Below, piece after piece: positions 42,038-54,512 of a stretch of 64,000 bases of DNA. A program made the translations under genes and the position numbers. The first letter of the stretch is position 1; every line of letters starts with the position of its first letter. Where the stretch lies: contig JAAVTG010000697.1 of assembly GCA_011947345.1 (NCBI GenBank), positions 620,001 through 684,000 on the forward strand. The letters run 5' to 3'. The notes beneath the pieces are model-generated. The model worked only from the letters and a program-made list of their open reading frames with translations. It was not told the origin of the DNA and made no database searches. The DNA is from Phytophthora quininea (Eukaryota > Oomycota > Peronosporomycetes > Peronosporales > Peronosporaceae).

Positions 42038-43858
42038 TTAAAAGAAGCTCGTCTCCTGCTGCATGAGCTCTTTAGAGGAGGCGATGTAGGCTTTGGAAAA
42101 CTCCCTGGCGTGTGGTACCGACGCTCGAATAGAGATGCGGTTGCCGTTGCGCGCCTCGCACTCGGCCGTAGCGAGATCATGCAGCAGCTTGGCCATCTCC
42201 AGGGTTTGCTCCGCGGTTTCAAGCAGCTCAGGGTCGCTGGGTTTGTTCAAGACAAGGCCCACGACCTTGCCGCCATTCATAATGCCGCCATTGCGAGTCA
42301 TTTGTTCCTTGAAGGGGCTGCTCGGGAACGTCTTGGAGGCTGCGTCGGCAGCGGCGTCTGCAAACGGCGGCGGCGTAAAGTAACCGGTCGGCGACGGATC
42401 CTTGACGGAGCTGTCGCTAGGACTCACGTACATGGTGCAGAGCAGACGATCGAAGCGGAAGGGCTCTGCACACATGTATTCTTCCAGCGTACCCGAAGGG
42501 ATCACGACGGCAGACTTGCCAGAGAGCTGTCCATTCACGAAACGTTGGTCAGATACAGAGAGGCAAGTCGAGCTGCAACGTGAAAGCCTTCGTACCTGCG
42601 GGATGAGTTGCATGTCCATAATCACCAGGTCGGCCAGCTCGCAAACGTATTGGGGCAGCAAACGTCGATGGTAGGCCTTGTCCATGAATCGCAGGACGGG
42701 ACTCCGAGCGAGGAAGAAAGCGATCACCCCATGCAGCACCGACTTCAAATCTTTCGTCTCCAAAAACTCTTTCTCCCGGATGCCCACCGCATCCAGCACG
42801 GAGGCAAACAGTTCAGGCGACACCATTCCGCTGGGCAGACCGTCGTCTTCGTCGCGAACGATAGGGCGGGGGTTCAGAATGGCGGAGAGAGGAACTTTCG
42901 TCGTTTGAGGCGTCCGGGACGCTGCTTGCTGGCTGTTCCTCTTGCCGGGGCTGTTTGCCGACTTCACGGGCGACAAGTTGCTCTTGTTGGTGAGACTTCT
43001 GCAGCCGTAGGGAATGGGACCAACCGCCGGCGCTAGACTTGGACGTGGGGGCGAGCGGTTGAATCGTATGGCGATCTGTCCCGATGACTGCGGCCGCAGG
43101 TGTGGTTGCTGCCGTTCCGGAAGCTGGTACTGATATTGCTGGTCGTTAGCGCTACATCGCGCTGTGGAGCACTCCGAGACATCGCTGTCCGACGATTCCG
43201 CGTCGGTCGGTCCGATCATCCTTTTCTTGTGAGCGCAGATCTGGTTCCGGCTCGTCACCAAATGCTTCTTCATGCGTTCGCACGTGCTCTCAATCAACGC
43301 AGTGGACGCCCTGAGCTGGTTCGACAGGTCCTGAATGTCCGCCTTGATTCGGCCTCGGTCGTCGGTGTTCGCGACGCCGACGATGCGCACCTGTTTGTCA
43401 ACGAGCATTGCAAACCCGAGAATGGCGTCGTGGAGCCGTCTCACCGACCTCTCAATGAGACCAACCTCATCTTGGGAGATATCAGCGAGGTGTAGTGCCT
43501 CTAGCAGTACGGTGTTGACGCGACGGTCCTGCGCAGGTGAGAACTTCTTGAGCAGCGGAGATCGTGGAGAGGACGAGCCTGCGCCACCCACCGATAAGGC
43601 TCGTGGGGACTTTCGAGGAGTGACTGGCAGTTCGTCTTCGAAGCGAACGGATCTTGATGGAATGACCGGTGGCGGTGGTTCTGACAGTTGCCGGAGTAGC
43701 TGCTCGTCATCGCTAGCTGCTCGCTCCTCGGCGTCCGACACGGTGCTGCGGGCCGTTTGGAGTCCTTCGCTGTCGCTGCCGACGGAGCCCAACAGCTCGG
43801 TGGTGATGAACTCGTCGTAGCCCTCGGGGATCGGCGTGCTGAAGCGCACGTTGGGCAT
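42038..43858 (-). CDS. large hypothetical protein
   Basis: An uninterrupted frame of 606 codons from MPNVRFSTPIPEGYDEFITT. The first 330 residues are mostly disordered, Ser/Pro/Arg-rich, with one helical block (VLLEALHLADISQDEVGLIE to HLVTSRNQICAHKKRM). The C-terminal part looks folded: LKSVLHGVIAFFLARSPVLR, FMDKAYHRRLLPQYVCELAD and MCAEPFRFDRLLCTMYVSPS. An in-frame segment of 69 bp (about 42593-42525), starting GTACGA after CAG and ending GGACAG, has intron-like ends and a length divisible by three, so it may be a spliced intron. I do not recognise the family. No signal peptide or membrane segment. Confidence 0.65.
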   Translation of the reverse strand: MPNVRFSTPIPEGYDEFITTELLGSVGSDSEGLQTARSTVSDAEERAASDDEQLLRQLSEPPPPVIPSRSVRFEDELPVTPRKSPRALSVGGAGSSSPRSPLLKKFSPAQDRRVNTVLLEALHLADISQDEVGLIERSVRRLHDAILGFAMLVDKQVRIVGVANTDDRGRIKADIQDLSNQLRASTALIESTCERMKKHLVTSRNQICAHKKRMIGPTDAESSDSDVSECSTARCSANDQQYQYQLPERQQPHLRPQSSGQIAIRFNRSPPRPSLAPAVGPIPYGCRSLTNKSNLSPVKSANSPGKRNSQQAASRTPQTTKVPLSAILNPRPIVRDEDDGLPSGMVSPELFASVLDAVGIREKEFLETKDLKSVLHGVIAFFLARSPVLRFMDKAYHRRLLPQYVCELADLVIMDMQLIPQVRRLSRCSSTCLSVSDQRFVNGQLSGKSAVVIPSGTLEEYMCAEPFRFDRLLCTMYVSPSDSSVKDPSPTGYFTPPPFADAAADAASKTFPSSPFKEQMTRNGGIMNGGKVVGLVLNKPSDPELLETAEQTLEMAKLLHDLATAECEARNGNRISIRASVPHAREFSKAYIASSKELMQQETSFF

Positions 43859-44325
43859 TCTTGCACCGGTGTGCCGTGGACAGCGAGCGATCTCTTGTAG
43901 CTGTCAGCCAAAGCGGCCACTACACCCGCGCGACAAGCACCATTGACCTCATCGTCTAACCCGTATAAATAGCTTGCACCGAGTCACACCCTTGGCTGAG
44001 CCGTGCTCAGAGCGAATTGGTTGGCCTTAGCGTGGAGCGGAGCGGAGCCGTAGCGACGTGGTTGCCGTCGTCGGCTCAACGATGGACGATCGCCACGTAG
44101 TGGGCTCCGCCACCGAAATCGCCTAAAACCGATGTGTTACCTTCTGTTCTTTCATACTAACATTCATATTGACTCGGCGAAGCGTGCAATATACCGCACT
44201 ACTACGTTATAACACGCTCACAATGCATAGAAACAACCCGTATAAACTCGTCACCTACCACTTTACTGCATCGAAATCGCTGAATCGACGTTGCGCTCAC
44301 TCTGCATTCCCTCACGCGCTATACG
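43859..44325. promoter_or_regulatory. divergent intergenic region upstream of myosin
   Basis: A 467-bp gap between two divergent starts. A short hexamer-like repeat of agcgga/gagcgg is visible around 44032-44050. No gene or RNA recognised. Confidence 0.4.
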
Positions 44326-47300
44326 ATGGAGGGCATCCGCGTCTACGTACCGGACGACAAGCTCGTGTGGGTGCCAGCCACCGTGCTGTCGGTGGAGGAT
44401 GACGGCCAGCGCTTCCGCGTGCGCCTGGAGCCGCTGCCGGGCGCCCCTGCGAGCGACGAGCCGGCGCCGGAGCGCACAATAGACCTGCGCGAGGACGGCA
44501 TGCCGGACTCACTGCCGCTGCAGAACACGCCAGCGGAGGGGACGAGGCTCCGCAGGGCAAGACCAAGAGCGAAAACAAGAGCGTGGGTGCCGAGGACATG
44601 TGCGAGCTGGGCCACCTGCACGAGCCCGCCATCGTCTACAACGTGCGCGAGCGCTTCCTGGCCCGAGAGCCCTACACGTACACAGGCAAGATCGTTGTGG
44701 CCGTGAACCCGTACCAGTGGATTAAACAGCTCTACGCCGAGGAGCTGCGGGATCTCTACACCCAGCGGCCCTGGGACGAGATGCCGCCCCACGTGTACGC
44801 CACCAGCGCCGAAGCTTTCCACCACATGAAGCAGCACCGCACGCCGCAGAGCATCCTCGTGAGTGGTGAGAGCGGAGCGGGGAAGACCGAGACGGTCAAG
44901 ATCATGATGGAGCACCTGGCCAGTATCTCCATGGGCATCGCCAAGAGACTGCACCCAGCGGAGAGCGGGGAGACGATTGTGGTGGAGAAGGTACTCAAAA
45001 GCAACCCCTGCTGGAAGCCTTCGGTAATGCTAAGACCATCCGGAACGACAACTCCAGTCGCTTCGGTAAGTTCACGCAGCTTCAGTTTGACGCTGAGTAC
45101 TGTCTGGTGGGCGCAGAATGTCGCCACTACCTGCTAGAGAAGTCTCGCGTGGTGGCGCAGGCTGCGGGAGAACGCAACTACCACATTTTCTACCAGCTCG
45201 TAAGTGCCAAGGAGGACGCGTTCGGCTTCAATTCAGACACGTCAGCGAAGGAGTTCCGGTATCTTCAGGACGAACAGCTCACACTGGACGGCAAATCGGA
45301 TCTCGAGCGCTACCAAGTGACTCGCGACGCGTTGACTACCATTGGGCTCAGTGACAAGGAGCAGAGCGACCTTTTCAGCGCGCTGTGCGGTATCTTGCGG
45401 CTCGGTCAGCTGGACTTCGTGCCGCTGGAGTCAAACAAGGACGATGCCAGTCAGGCTGTTGCTTCCTTGTCGATAGGATCCGGAGCGGCCACTGCAGCTC
45501 AGATTGAAGAGCAGAAGAACGAAATCGAACAGTGTGCCAAGTTGCTCGGTGTGGGGGTGACTACATTGAGCAAACAGCTGTGTAGTCGCACGGTCAAGGC
45601 CAGACAAGAAGTGTATTGCGTCCCGTTGTCGGCCATGCATGCTGGCAACAACCGCGATGCGCTAGCGAAGGAAATCTACGCGCGAGTGTTTGGCTACTTA
45701 GTGAGCCGAGTGAACTACAGCATCTCGAACTCGGCAGATAGAGATCCGTCCACGCCGTCTTACTTGCACATCGACCTGCTCGACATCTTTGGTTTCGAGT
45801 CGTTCAAGCATAACAGCTTCGAGCAGTTTTGTATCAACTTTGCGAACGAAAAGCTGCAACAGAAGTTTACGATGGACGTGTTCAAGACGGTGCAGGAGGA
45901 GTACCAGCAAGAGGGCGTTGCTTGGGAGTTTGTGCAATATCGCGACAACCAGGACATGCTGGATCTGCTGGAGAACTCGATGGGAGTGATGTCGCTGCTC
46001 AACGAAGAGTGCGTGCGTCCTATGGGCAGTGACCTGTCGTTTGTGTCGAAGCTCGTGTCTCTACGAGAGTCGCACCCACGTCTTGAGCGTGCGCGACTCA
46101 GCCAAATGCATTTCCTGCTGCATCACTACGCAGGAGCTGTGACATACGACGCTGAGGGGTTTGTCGAAAAGAACAAGGACTCGCTCCAGACCGACCTGCT
46201 GGAGCTGCTCAACACGAGCTCGAACGATCTATTGTCCATGGTATTCAGTGATGACAACACGGCCTTCATGACAGATGCGGATCTGGCAGTTCGTGCCGCG
46301 ACGATGATGGAGAACGGCCGCCGCAGTACAATTAGCCGAAAGACCTCGACATTCATGCAAGAAACAGTGAGCTACAAGTTCAAGGCACAATTGTCGCTGC
46401 TGATGAGCGACATCTCCAGTACTGAAGTGCACTATGTGCGTTGTATCAAGCCCAATTCAGAAAAGAGTCCGGCCACGTACGAGATCGACGCAGTGGTCAA
46501 CCAACTCCGTTGTGCTGGCGTTGTCGAGGCCATTCGAATTACACGTGCAGCGTTCCCCAACAAAATGGCTCACGAAAAGTTCTTACGCCGATTCGTGTTC
46601 ATGAGGGGAAAAAGGAGGCAACGTCGCCATCTACGACTGTTATCGAAGCATGCGAACAGCTTGCTAAAGAGCTGCTGCATGGAGACGACTTTGATCGGTC
46701 TCAACAAGGAAGTGAGCACTCCAGAACACCCACTTTTGTGGTTGGCAAAAGTTTAATCTACTTTGGTAAGGACGTCTTGGAGTTCCTGGAACATCGTCGC
46801 ACGACGTTTGTGCATGGCCGAGCTATTGTGATTCAACACGCTGCTCGGAGATGGATGGCGAAGAGACGGATTAAACAAGTCCGCGTCATGATCAGCAAAC
46901 TTCAAGCGATTCACCGGCGTCGGATGCAACGACAGGCATATCTGGAGAAGCGTAGGAAGTGTATCATTGTGCAGAGTGTGTGGCGTGGTGTTCGCTCGCG
47001 ACACAGAGTTTATCTCATGATGAAGGAGAAGAGTGCGATCAAGGTCCAAGCTGCATACCGCAAACATCTCTCGGAAAGAAGTTTGCTCGCTTCCGAAGCG
47101 CTGTCATCAAGATCCAATCGACAATCAAAATGAGGAAGCAAGTAGACAAGTATCACCATCTATTGTCCGAGCGAAAAGAGCAGGACGCGATGGAAACGGA
47201 AGTGCAGTTGCTAAAGAACCGTCTTGAGGACGAAAAGCGGACTCGATTGGAGATTGAGGCTGAGAACTCCACTCTGCAGCAGGAGCTCAACCAGGTTCGG

Positions 47301-48323
47301 AATTCCTCCGTCCCCAGCGCTGGAAGCAGCATCCATGAGCACGAGCCTCCGCCCTCCTATGGTCGGAACAGTTTGCGCTTGAGCAGGATAGAACGCGAGT
47401 CGATGGACGACGGGAAGCTTCTGGACGACTCGGAGCGCATGATCGACTATCTGCGTAAAGAGGTGACTAAGGGACGCGAGCTGATCCAAATGTTGTCCCA
47501 AGAGAACGAGAATCTCAAGTCCGAGAACAAGAAGATCAAGGATGCATACACGGCAGCAGGGGCTTCTTTTGCTGCGCTGAATCAGCACAACAAGCAGCAG
47601 TCGAAGGCCAATCTGCGCTTGATGAGTACTCACGCAGCTCTGATCAAGTCTCAGGAAGAGAAAATGAAAAAGTATAAGAAGCAGGTGGCGGAACTCAAAG
47701 AGGACTTGCGGATGCAGCGCTCAGTGTACTCGGCCGAACTCAAGGCACGTGTACACCAACAGGATGTTTTGGTGGACATCATTAGCCTCGCGGAGTCGGA
47801 CGGTGTGTCGGAGGACTTGCTGGAGCGGATGCGAGCGATGGCAGTGGATTCAAAGCCTGCGTACGAGAACGGAAGACGCAGCAGCCAGTACAAATCTCCG
47901 CCGTTGGTCGGTCGGCGTTCATCGTAAGTGGACTCTGGTTGAGTGATTTGGTGGTGTGTTCATTCTCAGCTAACGTTGTGTCTCTGCGGTGTACAGTGCT
48001 GCCAGTGCAAAGGTTCTTGCTGAAGTCTTGGGCGAGGTCCCTGACCACCGGGAAAACCGCTCGGACACGGTCGGGTCAATGGGACTTGTCCCCGTCTCGG
48101 TGGCTGTCAACGCAAACCCGACTCGCACCGAACGCCGCGCGACGTTGGACACCATTATGAACAATCCGATGCCTCGTGGACCCTCCCCGCTGCGGAAGGC
48201 ATGAGCCCTCCCGAAGGAATTCGGCGCGATAGTCTGAACCGCAATAGTCTGTACGGGGAAGATGGCCACCGCAAGTCCCGCATCGGCGGCATGTTCAAGA
48301 AAATGTTCAAGAAGGACGAGTAA
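44326..48323 (+). CDS. unconventional myosin heavy chain (stramenopile class)
   Basis: Actin-based motor of about 1,309 residues. An SH3-like N-terminal part (DKLVWVPATVLSVEDDGQRF) leads to the motor domain. The motor has ILVSGESGAGKTETVK (P-loop), the NDNSSRFGKF switch I, HIDLLDIFGFESF (switch II) and VHYVRCIKPN, then LRCAGVVEAIRITRAAFPNK. After the motor come IQ-type repeats (AIVIQHAARRWMAKRRIKQV, IIVQSVWRGVRSRHRV, AIKVQAAYRK), a coiled coil and a basic tail ending MFKKMFKKDE. A 73-bp intron (47924-47996) joins the tail exon. Five one-base losses break the frame: the G4 run near 44538-44541, C4 at 45005-45008, A5 at 46609-46613, GG at 47073-47074, and near 48198. The catalytic motifs are intact across them. 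Confidence 0.95.
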
Positions 48324-48489
48324 GGTCTGAGGAGTGTGAATAGCAGTAGGAAAGCCAGCAGATGAAGCGAGTCGGTGTGGATTTACGTGTGAGCTGCTCG
48401 CCTGCATTTCCTTCTTGTGTTGGCGGATTCGTGCAGCGTTGTGCGATCTGACAGAGACTGGCCAAGTGTCCAAGAAACTCCGTGAAGAA

Positions 48490-48782
48490 ATGCCAGTGAT
48501 CGTCGGCGGGTGGGCTGCGAGCACCGTGACCCCGAGGCCCGCGCAGTCCTGGACCGTGCGCTGGCTGACAGCGACCTGACTGTGACTGCTGTCGTGTCCG
48601 TACGCACTCAGACGGTGGCCGGCACCAACTACGAGTTCGAGGTCGAAGGATCCAGCGACTCGCACGACGGGGCCAGTCGCTTCTTGGTGAAGGTGTTCGA
48701 TCAGCCCTGGACCAACACCACGCAGCTCAAAGCGATCGAGGAGGCCCCAGCCAGCAGTAAACAGACTCAGCCTATCGACTAA
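48490..48782 (+). CDS. cystatin-like cysteine protease inhibitor, no signal peptide
   Basis: A small protein of about 98 residues. It starts MPVIVGGWAASTVTP, giving the N-terminal Gly-Gly of cystatins. After a one-base loss in the C4 run 48530-48533 it continues with the first-loop motif QTVAG inside VRTQTVAGTNYEFEV and the second-loop Pro-Trp in FDQPWTNTT. These are the three contact sites of family I25 inhibitors of papain-like proteases. No signal peptide is seen at this start, so it looks intracellular, unlike its relative at 56941-57282. An upstream ATG at 48363 exists but its frame does not join. Confidence 0.8.
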
Positions 48783-48936
48783 TGAAGGCCTTTGGTGGCG
48801 AATTCTTTTGCTCGAACGGTCGGATCCAGCGGACCGACGCCTGCCGCATTTGGCGAGAAGGCCTCCTTGTCTAGCTACCTTTGCTGCTGTTGTGAAGGAT
48901 GGGGGCGCGGCGTCGACACAGGCGTCCTTCGAGCAG

Positions 48937-50560
48937 ATGCTCGCGTGCACCATGATCCTCGGGGACGCCATGGTGCAGGGCTTGGATCCTCGTTTCGTGC
49001 GCTTTCCCGATCTCTATCGACTGTACGACTTCCACATAGGCCCCAAGAACCCTCGCGACCAAGCTCGCGGCTTCAAGGCGGCAACATGGTGCTCATCGTG
49101 CACTCGCCAGACTCGGACGGCAAGTTCCAGCAGTTGGTGCTCGAGAACGGAGAAACTATCAAGCCGTCCGCAGATAAGAGCACAAGTGCGGACGCGACTA
49201 AACCGCCCGACGAGCTGCCCGTAGAGAACCATCTCGTGGTGTACGTGGGCAACGACAAGATCGTACTGGACAGGGCGACGCTGCATCAGCCCAACAACGA
49301 CGGATGGACGCCACTGCACGCTGCTTGCCACATGCTAACCGCACAAGAAGCCGGGATCGCGATCCTGAAAGTGCTGGTCGAGCGCAAGGCGGATCTCAAT
49401 CTCTCGACACGTCGCGGCCCTGGGTCGTTCTCGTGTGGCTGGACAGCGCTGCACATTGCATGTGCGTACGGTTTGGAGGCGTTGGCGATCAAGCTTATTC
49501 GCGCGGGAGCCAACGTCAATACCGTCAATACGGTGGGCTGGACGCCACTATACGACACATGCCACCGCGGCTACGTGACCATTGCGCAGGAACTGCTGCG
49601 GGCCGGCGCCAAACACGATGTGATTTGCCCCGAATTTGCGCTGTGCCCATTCCCGGGGCAGTTCCCGTTGGCAGAAGCTGCACGTCAAGGCCACGGGCCG
49701 ACCGTCAAAATGTTACTCGAGTGGGGTGTCAACAAGAACGCGACCAACAAACTCGGCTGGACGGCACTCCACGAGGCGGCCTATCACTCGCGACTGCAAG
49801 TTGTGAAGATGCTGGTCGTGTATGGCGTCGATGTGTTGCTCAAGACGGACCGCGGCTCAATCGCGAAGGATCTCACTATCCACAGCGAGATCCGTACTAT
49901 GCTGGACGACATTGCTTCTCATCTACCGGCGCCTTCGTCTTCTTCAAAGGCAGCAATTGAGACTGCAGCTCCAGCCCCATCGCCACCAAAGGGCGAGGAC
50001 AAGCCAACTCAAGTAAGAAAACGACGCCTTTGTCTCGCAAGGAAGAGTATGAATTACTTGGGGATTTGCCAAGTCTGAACGCGATAACGATTCAGCATGC
50101 CGCCGAAGGTGATGGCAATGAAGTAGAAGAGGACAGCGAAGTGCCGACACCCGCCGCAGATTCACCGCAAAAGGGCAAGGAGAAACACAAAAGAAAGCAT
50201 CGAGATCCCACCAAGAAGAAGAAGAAAGCGGGGTCGCGAGATATCCCTTCGGAGTTCAAGTGCGCAGTGTCGCTCAAGTTACTGAAAGATCCGCTGCGGT
50301 CGCCTTTCGGACAAGTGTTCGAGCGTCAGGTCATCGAGGCGTGGTTCCGCGACTTTGGCAACCGCTGCCCATTAACTGGCGAGCCGCTGGCGCTTCAAGA
50401 GCTTGTGAGCGACGACAAACTCCGCGAGGAGATTCGTGAGTGGAAGCACGGGCCGAAAAAGACTGCGGCTTCTTCTGCCGATGCGGATGCGAAGGACACC
50501 AACGAGGCAGTCGGTGCCGAGGAGGTCGCTGCGGCAGAAGATGACGAGTATGATTTCTAG
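48937..50560 (+). CDS. ankyrin-repeat protein with C-terminal U-box
   Basis: Likely an E3 ubiquitin ligase using ankyrin repeats to bind substrate. The ATG at 48937 gives MLACTMILGDAMVQGLDPRF; an upstream exon is possible. After a one-base loss near 49079 the frame continues MVLIVHSPDSDGKFQQLVLE. Four to five ankyrin repeats follow, with the signatures DGWTPLHAACH, CGWTALHIACAYG, VGWTPLYDTCHRG and LGWTALHEAAYHS. A second loss in an A4 run near 50019-50022 precedes a Lys-rich linker. The U-box is FKCAVSLKLLKDPLRSPFGQ, VFERQVIEAWFRDFGNRCPL and TGEPL, close to the end at 50560. The arrangement of ankyrin then U-box resembles plant and protist ligases. Confidence 0.83.
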
Positions 50561-50643
50561 TGATCTGGCTAAGGTAATGCTGACTGTGAGCTAAAGCCCG
50601 TGTCTAAAATGCAACCCCTCTTACACAACAATGCACAGGTTGC

Positions 50644-52906
50644 GTTGATGAAGAGAGAAGTCTATTTGGTTTTCCGACTGGGTACTATACAAGGCGATTG
50701 CAGCACCGCCCTCATATCTGTCGCCGTCGACTGCGTTACGGCCGCGTGGCTGCGATGTAGAGCGCCCAGGACCGGGAGAGCCCGTCGTCCATGGCGACGG
50801 TGCTGAGCTTCTTGAGGGCCAGGTCCTTGTCCACCGTGGCGTAGTTCATGTAGAGCAGCGAGAGCCACGGGTTGTCCAGGTCGTCGTTCTGCACGATGGG
50901 CTCGCGCGACAGGATGTGGCTCCACTCCTGCTGGACGAAGTCTCTCGTGCGCACGAACTCGGTGACGGCCGTGGCCGGGATCATCTGGATGCCGTGGATC
51001 GCGTACTTCTCGCCGCTGAACCACGTGGCGTAGTTGACCTTGTTGTCGAAGAGGATGCCCATGACCTTGTTGTCGCGGTAGCGGTCCGGATGGGCGCGGT
51101 TGCCGTCCTCGAGCAGGAAGTAGGTCCGGATGGCGCGCGCGTTGAGCTTGACGAGCAGGCGGCCGAGCGTCTCGAGATGCTTGTCACCCGTGGCCTGGCC
51201 CAGCATGGCCATGCCGTAGTAGAAGTTCATGTCCTCGGACGTGCTCTCCTCGTCCTTGCCGTCGGCGAACGGCGTGATGCCGTGCGAGTACGAGTGGCCG
51301 CGGAACCAGTCGAGGCTGCGGAACTTGGGGAAGTGCGGGTCTGCGTCCGATGGGTTGGCGACGTCGCGCACGAGGAAGCCGGCCATGCGGTTCATCTCCG
51401 CAGCCTCGACCACGACGGGTCGAGCTTGTTGACGATGGCGGCGGTGACGACCCAGTAGCCGTAGTGGTAGTGGTGGTCGTTGTACATGGTGTTGCCGAAG
51501 TCGACGTTCGGGTCATTCATGGCAAAGCCCTGCGAGCTTACGACGCCGCGGTACACGGTATCGTAGTTGAGCGGGTAGAGCCACGAGTTGTTGAGGAACG
51601 GGGCCAGCACGGTCTCGAGCTTAGAGATGCAGTGCGGGAGCAGCGTGTCGTCATCGCCGACGACGGCCGGGTCGGCGGCCATGAGGCAGAGCGACGCGTA
51701 CTTCTGCGCGGCCTTGCCGTTGTAGTAGTAGCTCTGGAACAGCGGCATCTCCCACGTCGAGTTCTTGATGTCGTTCTCCAGCGTCTTCTTCATGTTGTAG
51801 GCCTCGACGACGCTGGCGTCGGGTTTCCGCGGCGGGTAGAAGTCGATGGGGAAGTCTCTGGTCTCGACCATGCGCCACTCTGGAGGACTCGTCTTGGTGA
51901 GCAGGCCCTGCATGAGCCCGCGCGTGGTGGAGTGCGCGGCCACGCCCTCCGCCTCGATGGCAGTGGATCGGTCGAGCGAGTCGACGTGGTGGACCTGTGC
52001 GTAGTGGAGCATGCCGTTGGCCTCGCAGTCGCCGTTGGTTCGCCACTTGTACGTGTAGGCGTTCTCGTCGTAGGCCTCGACGCGGCCGCCCTCGAGGACG
52101 CAGCTGGCCGCCTTGTCGAAGATGGCTTGCTCCTGCGCCGACGGGTCCGGGATCATGGCGACGCGAGCGGTGCCAGTGAACGGCCTGGCCATCTCGAGCG
52201 TGGAGTTGCCGGCGAAGTGCAGCGAGACGGCGGTGGAGAAGTAGAGCGTCCAGACGGCGTCGTTGTCGAACTCGATCACGAACCGGTTGTTGGTCAGGTC
52301 CTTGCTGGCGGTCTCGGCGGGGGTGAGACCGTTGATGGTGTGGATGGCATGCACCATGGCGAAGCGCGGGGTCAGCTCCGTGTAGTGCGCCGTGACGAAC
52401 GCCATGCCGCTGACGAGCGTCGACTCGAACTTCTTGCTGGCGTCGGTCTTGAGCGCGAACCGCAGCATCACGCTGAGGTCGTCCCAGTCGAAGACCTCGA
52501 AGCGCGGACGCGACGAGTTGGAGAACTCGGTGGCCGAGAAGGCGAACTCGGGCACCTGGCCGTGCAGGTAGTACATCTCGGCGTCGCCGTTGCCCGTGAG
52601 GCCACCGCCGAATTTGCGCGTCGTGTAGGGGTAGTTCATGGTGAGGCCGAGGGGCTGGCGGAGGATGGAGGGCGTGACGCTGTACGGGTTGGTCCAGACG
52701 GGCTGCACGTCCTCGTCGTCGTTGGGCGTGGAGCCGATCATGTTCCCCACCAATTGTTGGTGGGGATGGCGCGCTTGCCGACGAGGCCGGGCGCGAGGAA
52801 CTTGGGCGGCAGGAAGGTGCTGTGCTCGTGGGTGTGATTGAAGAGGCTCTGCGGGGTTCCTCGGCGTTGAAGACCGGCGTGAAGATGTCGGACTGGTCCG
52901 TCGGTG
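50644..52906 (-). repeat. inverted repeat arm A (2,263 bp)
   Basis: The reverse complement of this stretch matches 54610-56872 over the same length of 2,263 bp, with only scattered substitutions and two one-base differences visible. It covers nearly all of the GH81 gene and about 90 bp of its 3' flank. The 1,703-bp spacer between the arms is unique. Confidence 0.9.
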
Positions 52907-53030
52907 GGGTCTTTACGACGTCGGAGGGGTTGAAAATGACAATTGCTCCGTAGAGCCCGACGGTGGTTACTAGGACAGCGAGTCCAGCGAGTAGTCCCCA
53001 TCGGACTGACCGGTAGGCTGGTTGGGGCAT
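50736..53030 (-). CDS. GH81 endo-1,3-beta-glucanase, copy A
   Basis: Family GH81 glucanases hydrolyse beta-1,3-glucan, the main oomycete wall polymer. The start at 53030 (MPQPAYRSVRWGLLAGLAVL) opens a signal anchor or signal peptide. Landmarks are KRAIPTNNWWG, GLTMNYPYTTRKFGGG, EVFDWDDLSVMLRF, TLLPHCISKLETVLAPFLNN, DHHYHYGYWVVTAAIV and GHSYSHGITPFADGKDEEST, followed by SEDMNFYYGMAML. The last holds the expected catalytic acidic residues. One-base losses occur in the C/G run near 52856-52859, in the C4 run 52745-52748 just after NNWWG, and near 51397-51400. The first two are also missing at the equivalent positions of copy B. The 51397 loss is unique to this copy. Expected length is about 766 residues. 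Confidence 0.93.
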
Positions 53031-54512
53031 GGTTTGTGGCACTGCTCCATGACTTTCGAGTAGGGGTGTGCTTCGCCGGAGCAACGGGGACTTGGAGCAT
53101 GGTGTTGTTAGATCCCTTTAATTGCTTGTATGCGTACAGGAAAGCTAGTTGGAGAATGACATTCGGGCGGTGCCACCACATTTCCTCGCCTTGTTTTGGT
53201 GTTGGTGCTCTGTGCAAGAATGACAAGGACTTCATCGTGGTGATCGTGTTGGTACTTTGCGGGACAAACCTTTTCATGGGACATCGGCCGCGAAGTCCAA
53301 ATACTGAACGTGGGTGACAGCTCCTCCGCAACAACGGCGAGCACAGACGTCGACGAAGTGGACAGACACTAAGCACCAAGTCGATCTAGAGCAGTGAATC
53401 TTTGCTCTGGGTGTGACAAATCATGAGCGAAGCCATCTAAACTTTGTTTGCTTGCTGTTCCCGTTGCCTTTTTCGGGATCGGTTTATATTGCTGGTTGTA
53501 CCTTTGTCGTGTGCGTTGTACTCGTTATTCAGCCAAACTTCAAGGCGCTCCAACACAATTATCGACGCTGCACATCGGTCGTGCTTCGCTCACAACGATA
53601 CACCATTGCGACCGCGCTGGCTGTGCCAGTATTTGCGCTGGGTTTTGAAAAGCAATGCTCTCTTTGTTTGGGAAACAGCTTATTGTACCAAGCAGAACCA
53701 AAGCGATGTCTCTCGATGGACGCCGTCGAAGAAATGGTGGTCCAAACACAGATAAAAACAGCGCATGGTCTCAAGGCGGCCTACCTCATAACGCAGCCAA
53801 AACACAAACCAGCGACAAATCGTGGTATGCGATTAGTATCAGCAATTGCTTTCCCAGCCGAAGTCGTTGCCATCGCCGATGGCACCGGAGAGTGCTTCGT
53901 GTGACACCGCCTGTACTGTGGCTTACAGAAAGGCATCTGCGTCGTGCTCTTCATCCTGTGGCTTCTGGTCTCCGTTGGATGCATGAAACCTCCTACGTGC
54001 GGTGAGGCACCGCGGGTGCTGGCAACGACTCAAACACACCGCAAGTCCGACTGACCCTGCACGGTTCAACGGCACACAGTCGACCTCTTCAAACTTCAAT
54101 CGAGTTTCTGAAGTTGAAGTGAAAACGGCTTTTGCCTTGGCATTTGTATGTTAAAACAATCCTGAACAGTGGGACACCGACGATTGCACGCTATCGTTCG
54201 GTCAGATCCACCACACTTTCAGCATGCTTTGCCAACGTAGATACGCGCATGTTGGCTGCTGCGACTGCAACGTCCTCTATCTGCTCGACGCTCCCATGCA
54301 TGAGCCCGTCCACTGTCGGGTCGGGTCGAGCGTGAAGTTGCGTGAGAAGCTCCATTCATCGATTTGCCTCCATCCACGCACCACCACAGCAAACAACAAA
54401 GCGCTCCACGGTCTGCAGACGACAGGATGCGAAGTCCAATTGCCCAGAACAACGGTGAGATCCATCCACTGCTCGAGAGTTGGGTCGGTGCCGCTGACCG
54501 AGGAGCCAAGAC
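53031..54512. promoter_or_regulatory. bidirectional promoter region between two GH81 genes
   Basis: This 1,482-bp non-duplicated spacer separates the head-to-head glucanase starts. It contains one unsupported 163-codon frame (53413-53904) with a hydrophobic start but no recognisable similarity. Each gene therefore has its own, different upstream sequence although the coding arms are near identical. Confidence 0.5.

Noticed and set aside
51350..52837. Long plus-strand frame (495 codons) opposite GH81 copy A, and its equivalent opposite copy B
   Set aside because: Val/Arg/Glu-rich antisense shadow; it exists in both copies only because the arms are near identical.
53413..53904. 163-codon frame between the GH81 genes with a hydrophobic start
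   Set aside because: No recognisable domain, poor composition for a real protein, and it overlaps other open frames of similar length in the same spacer.
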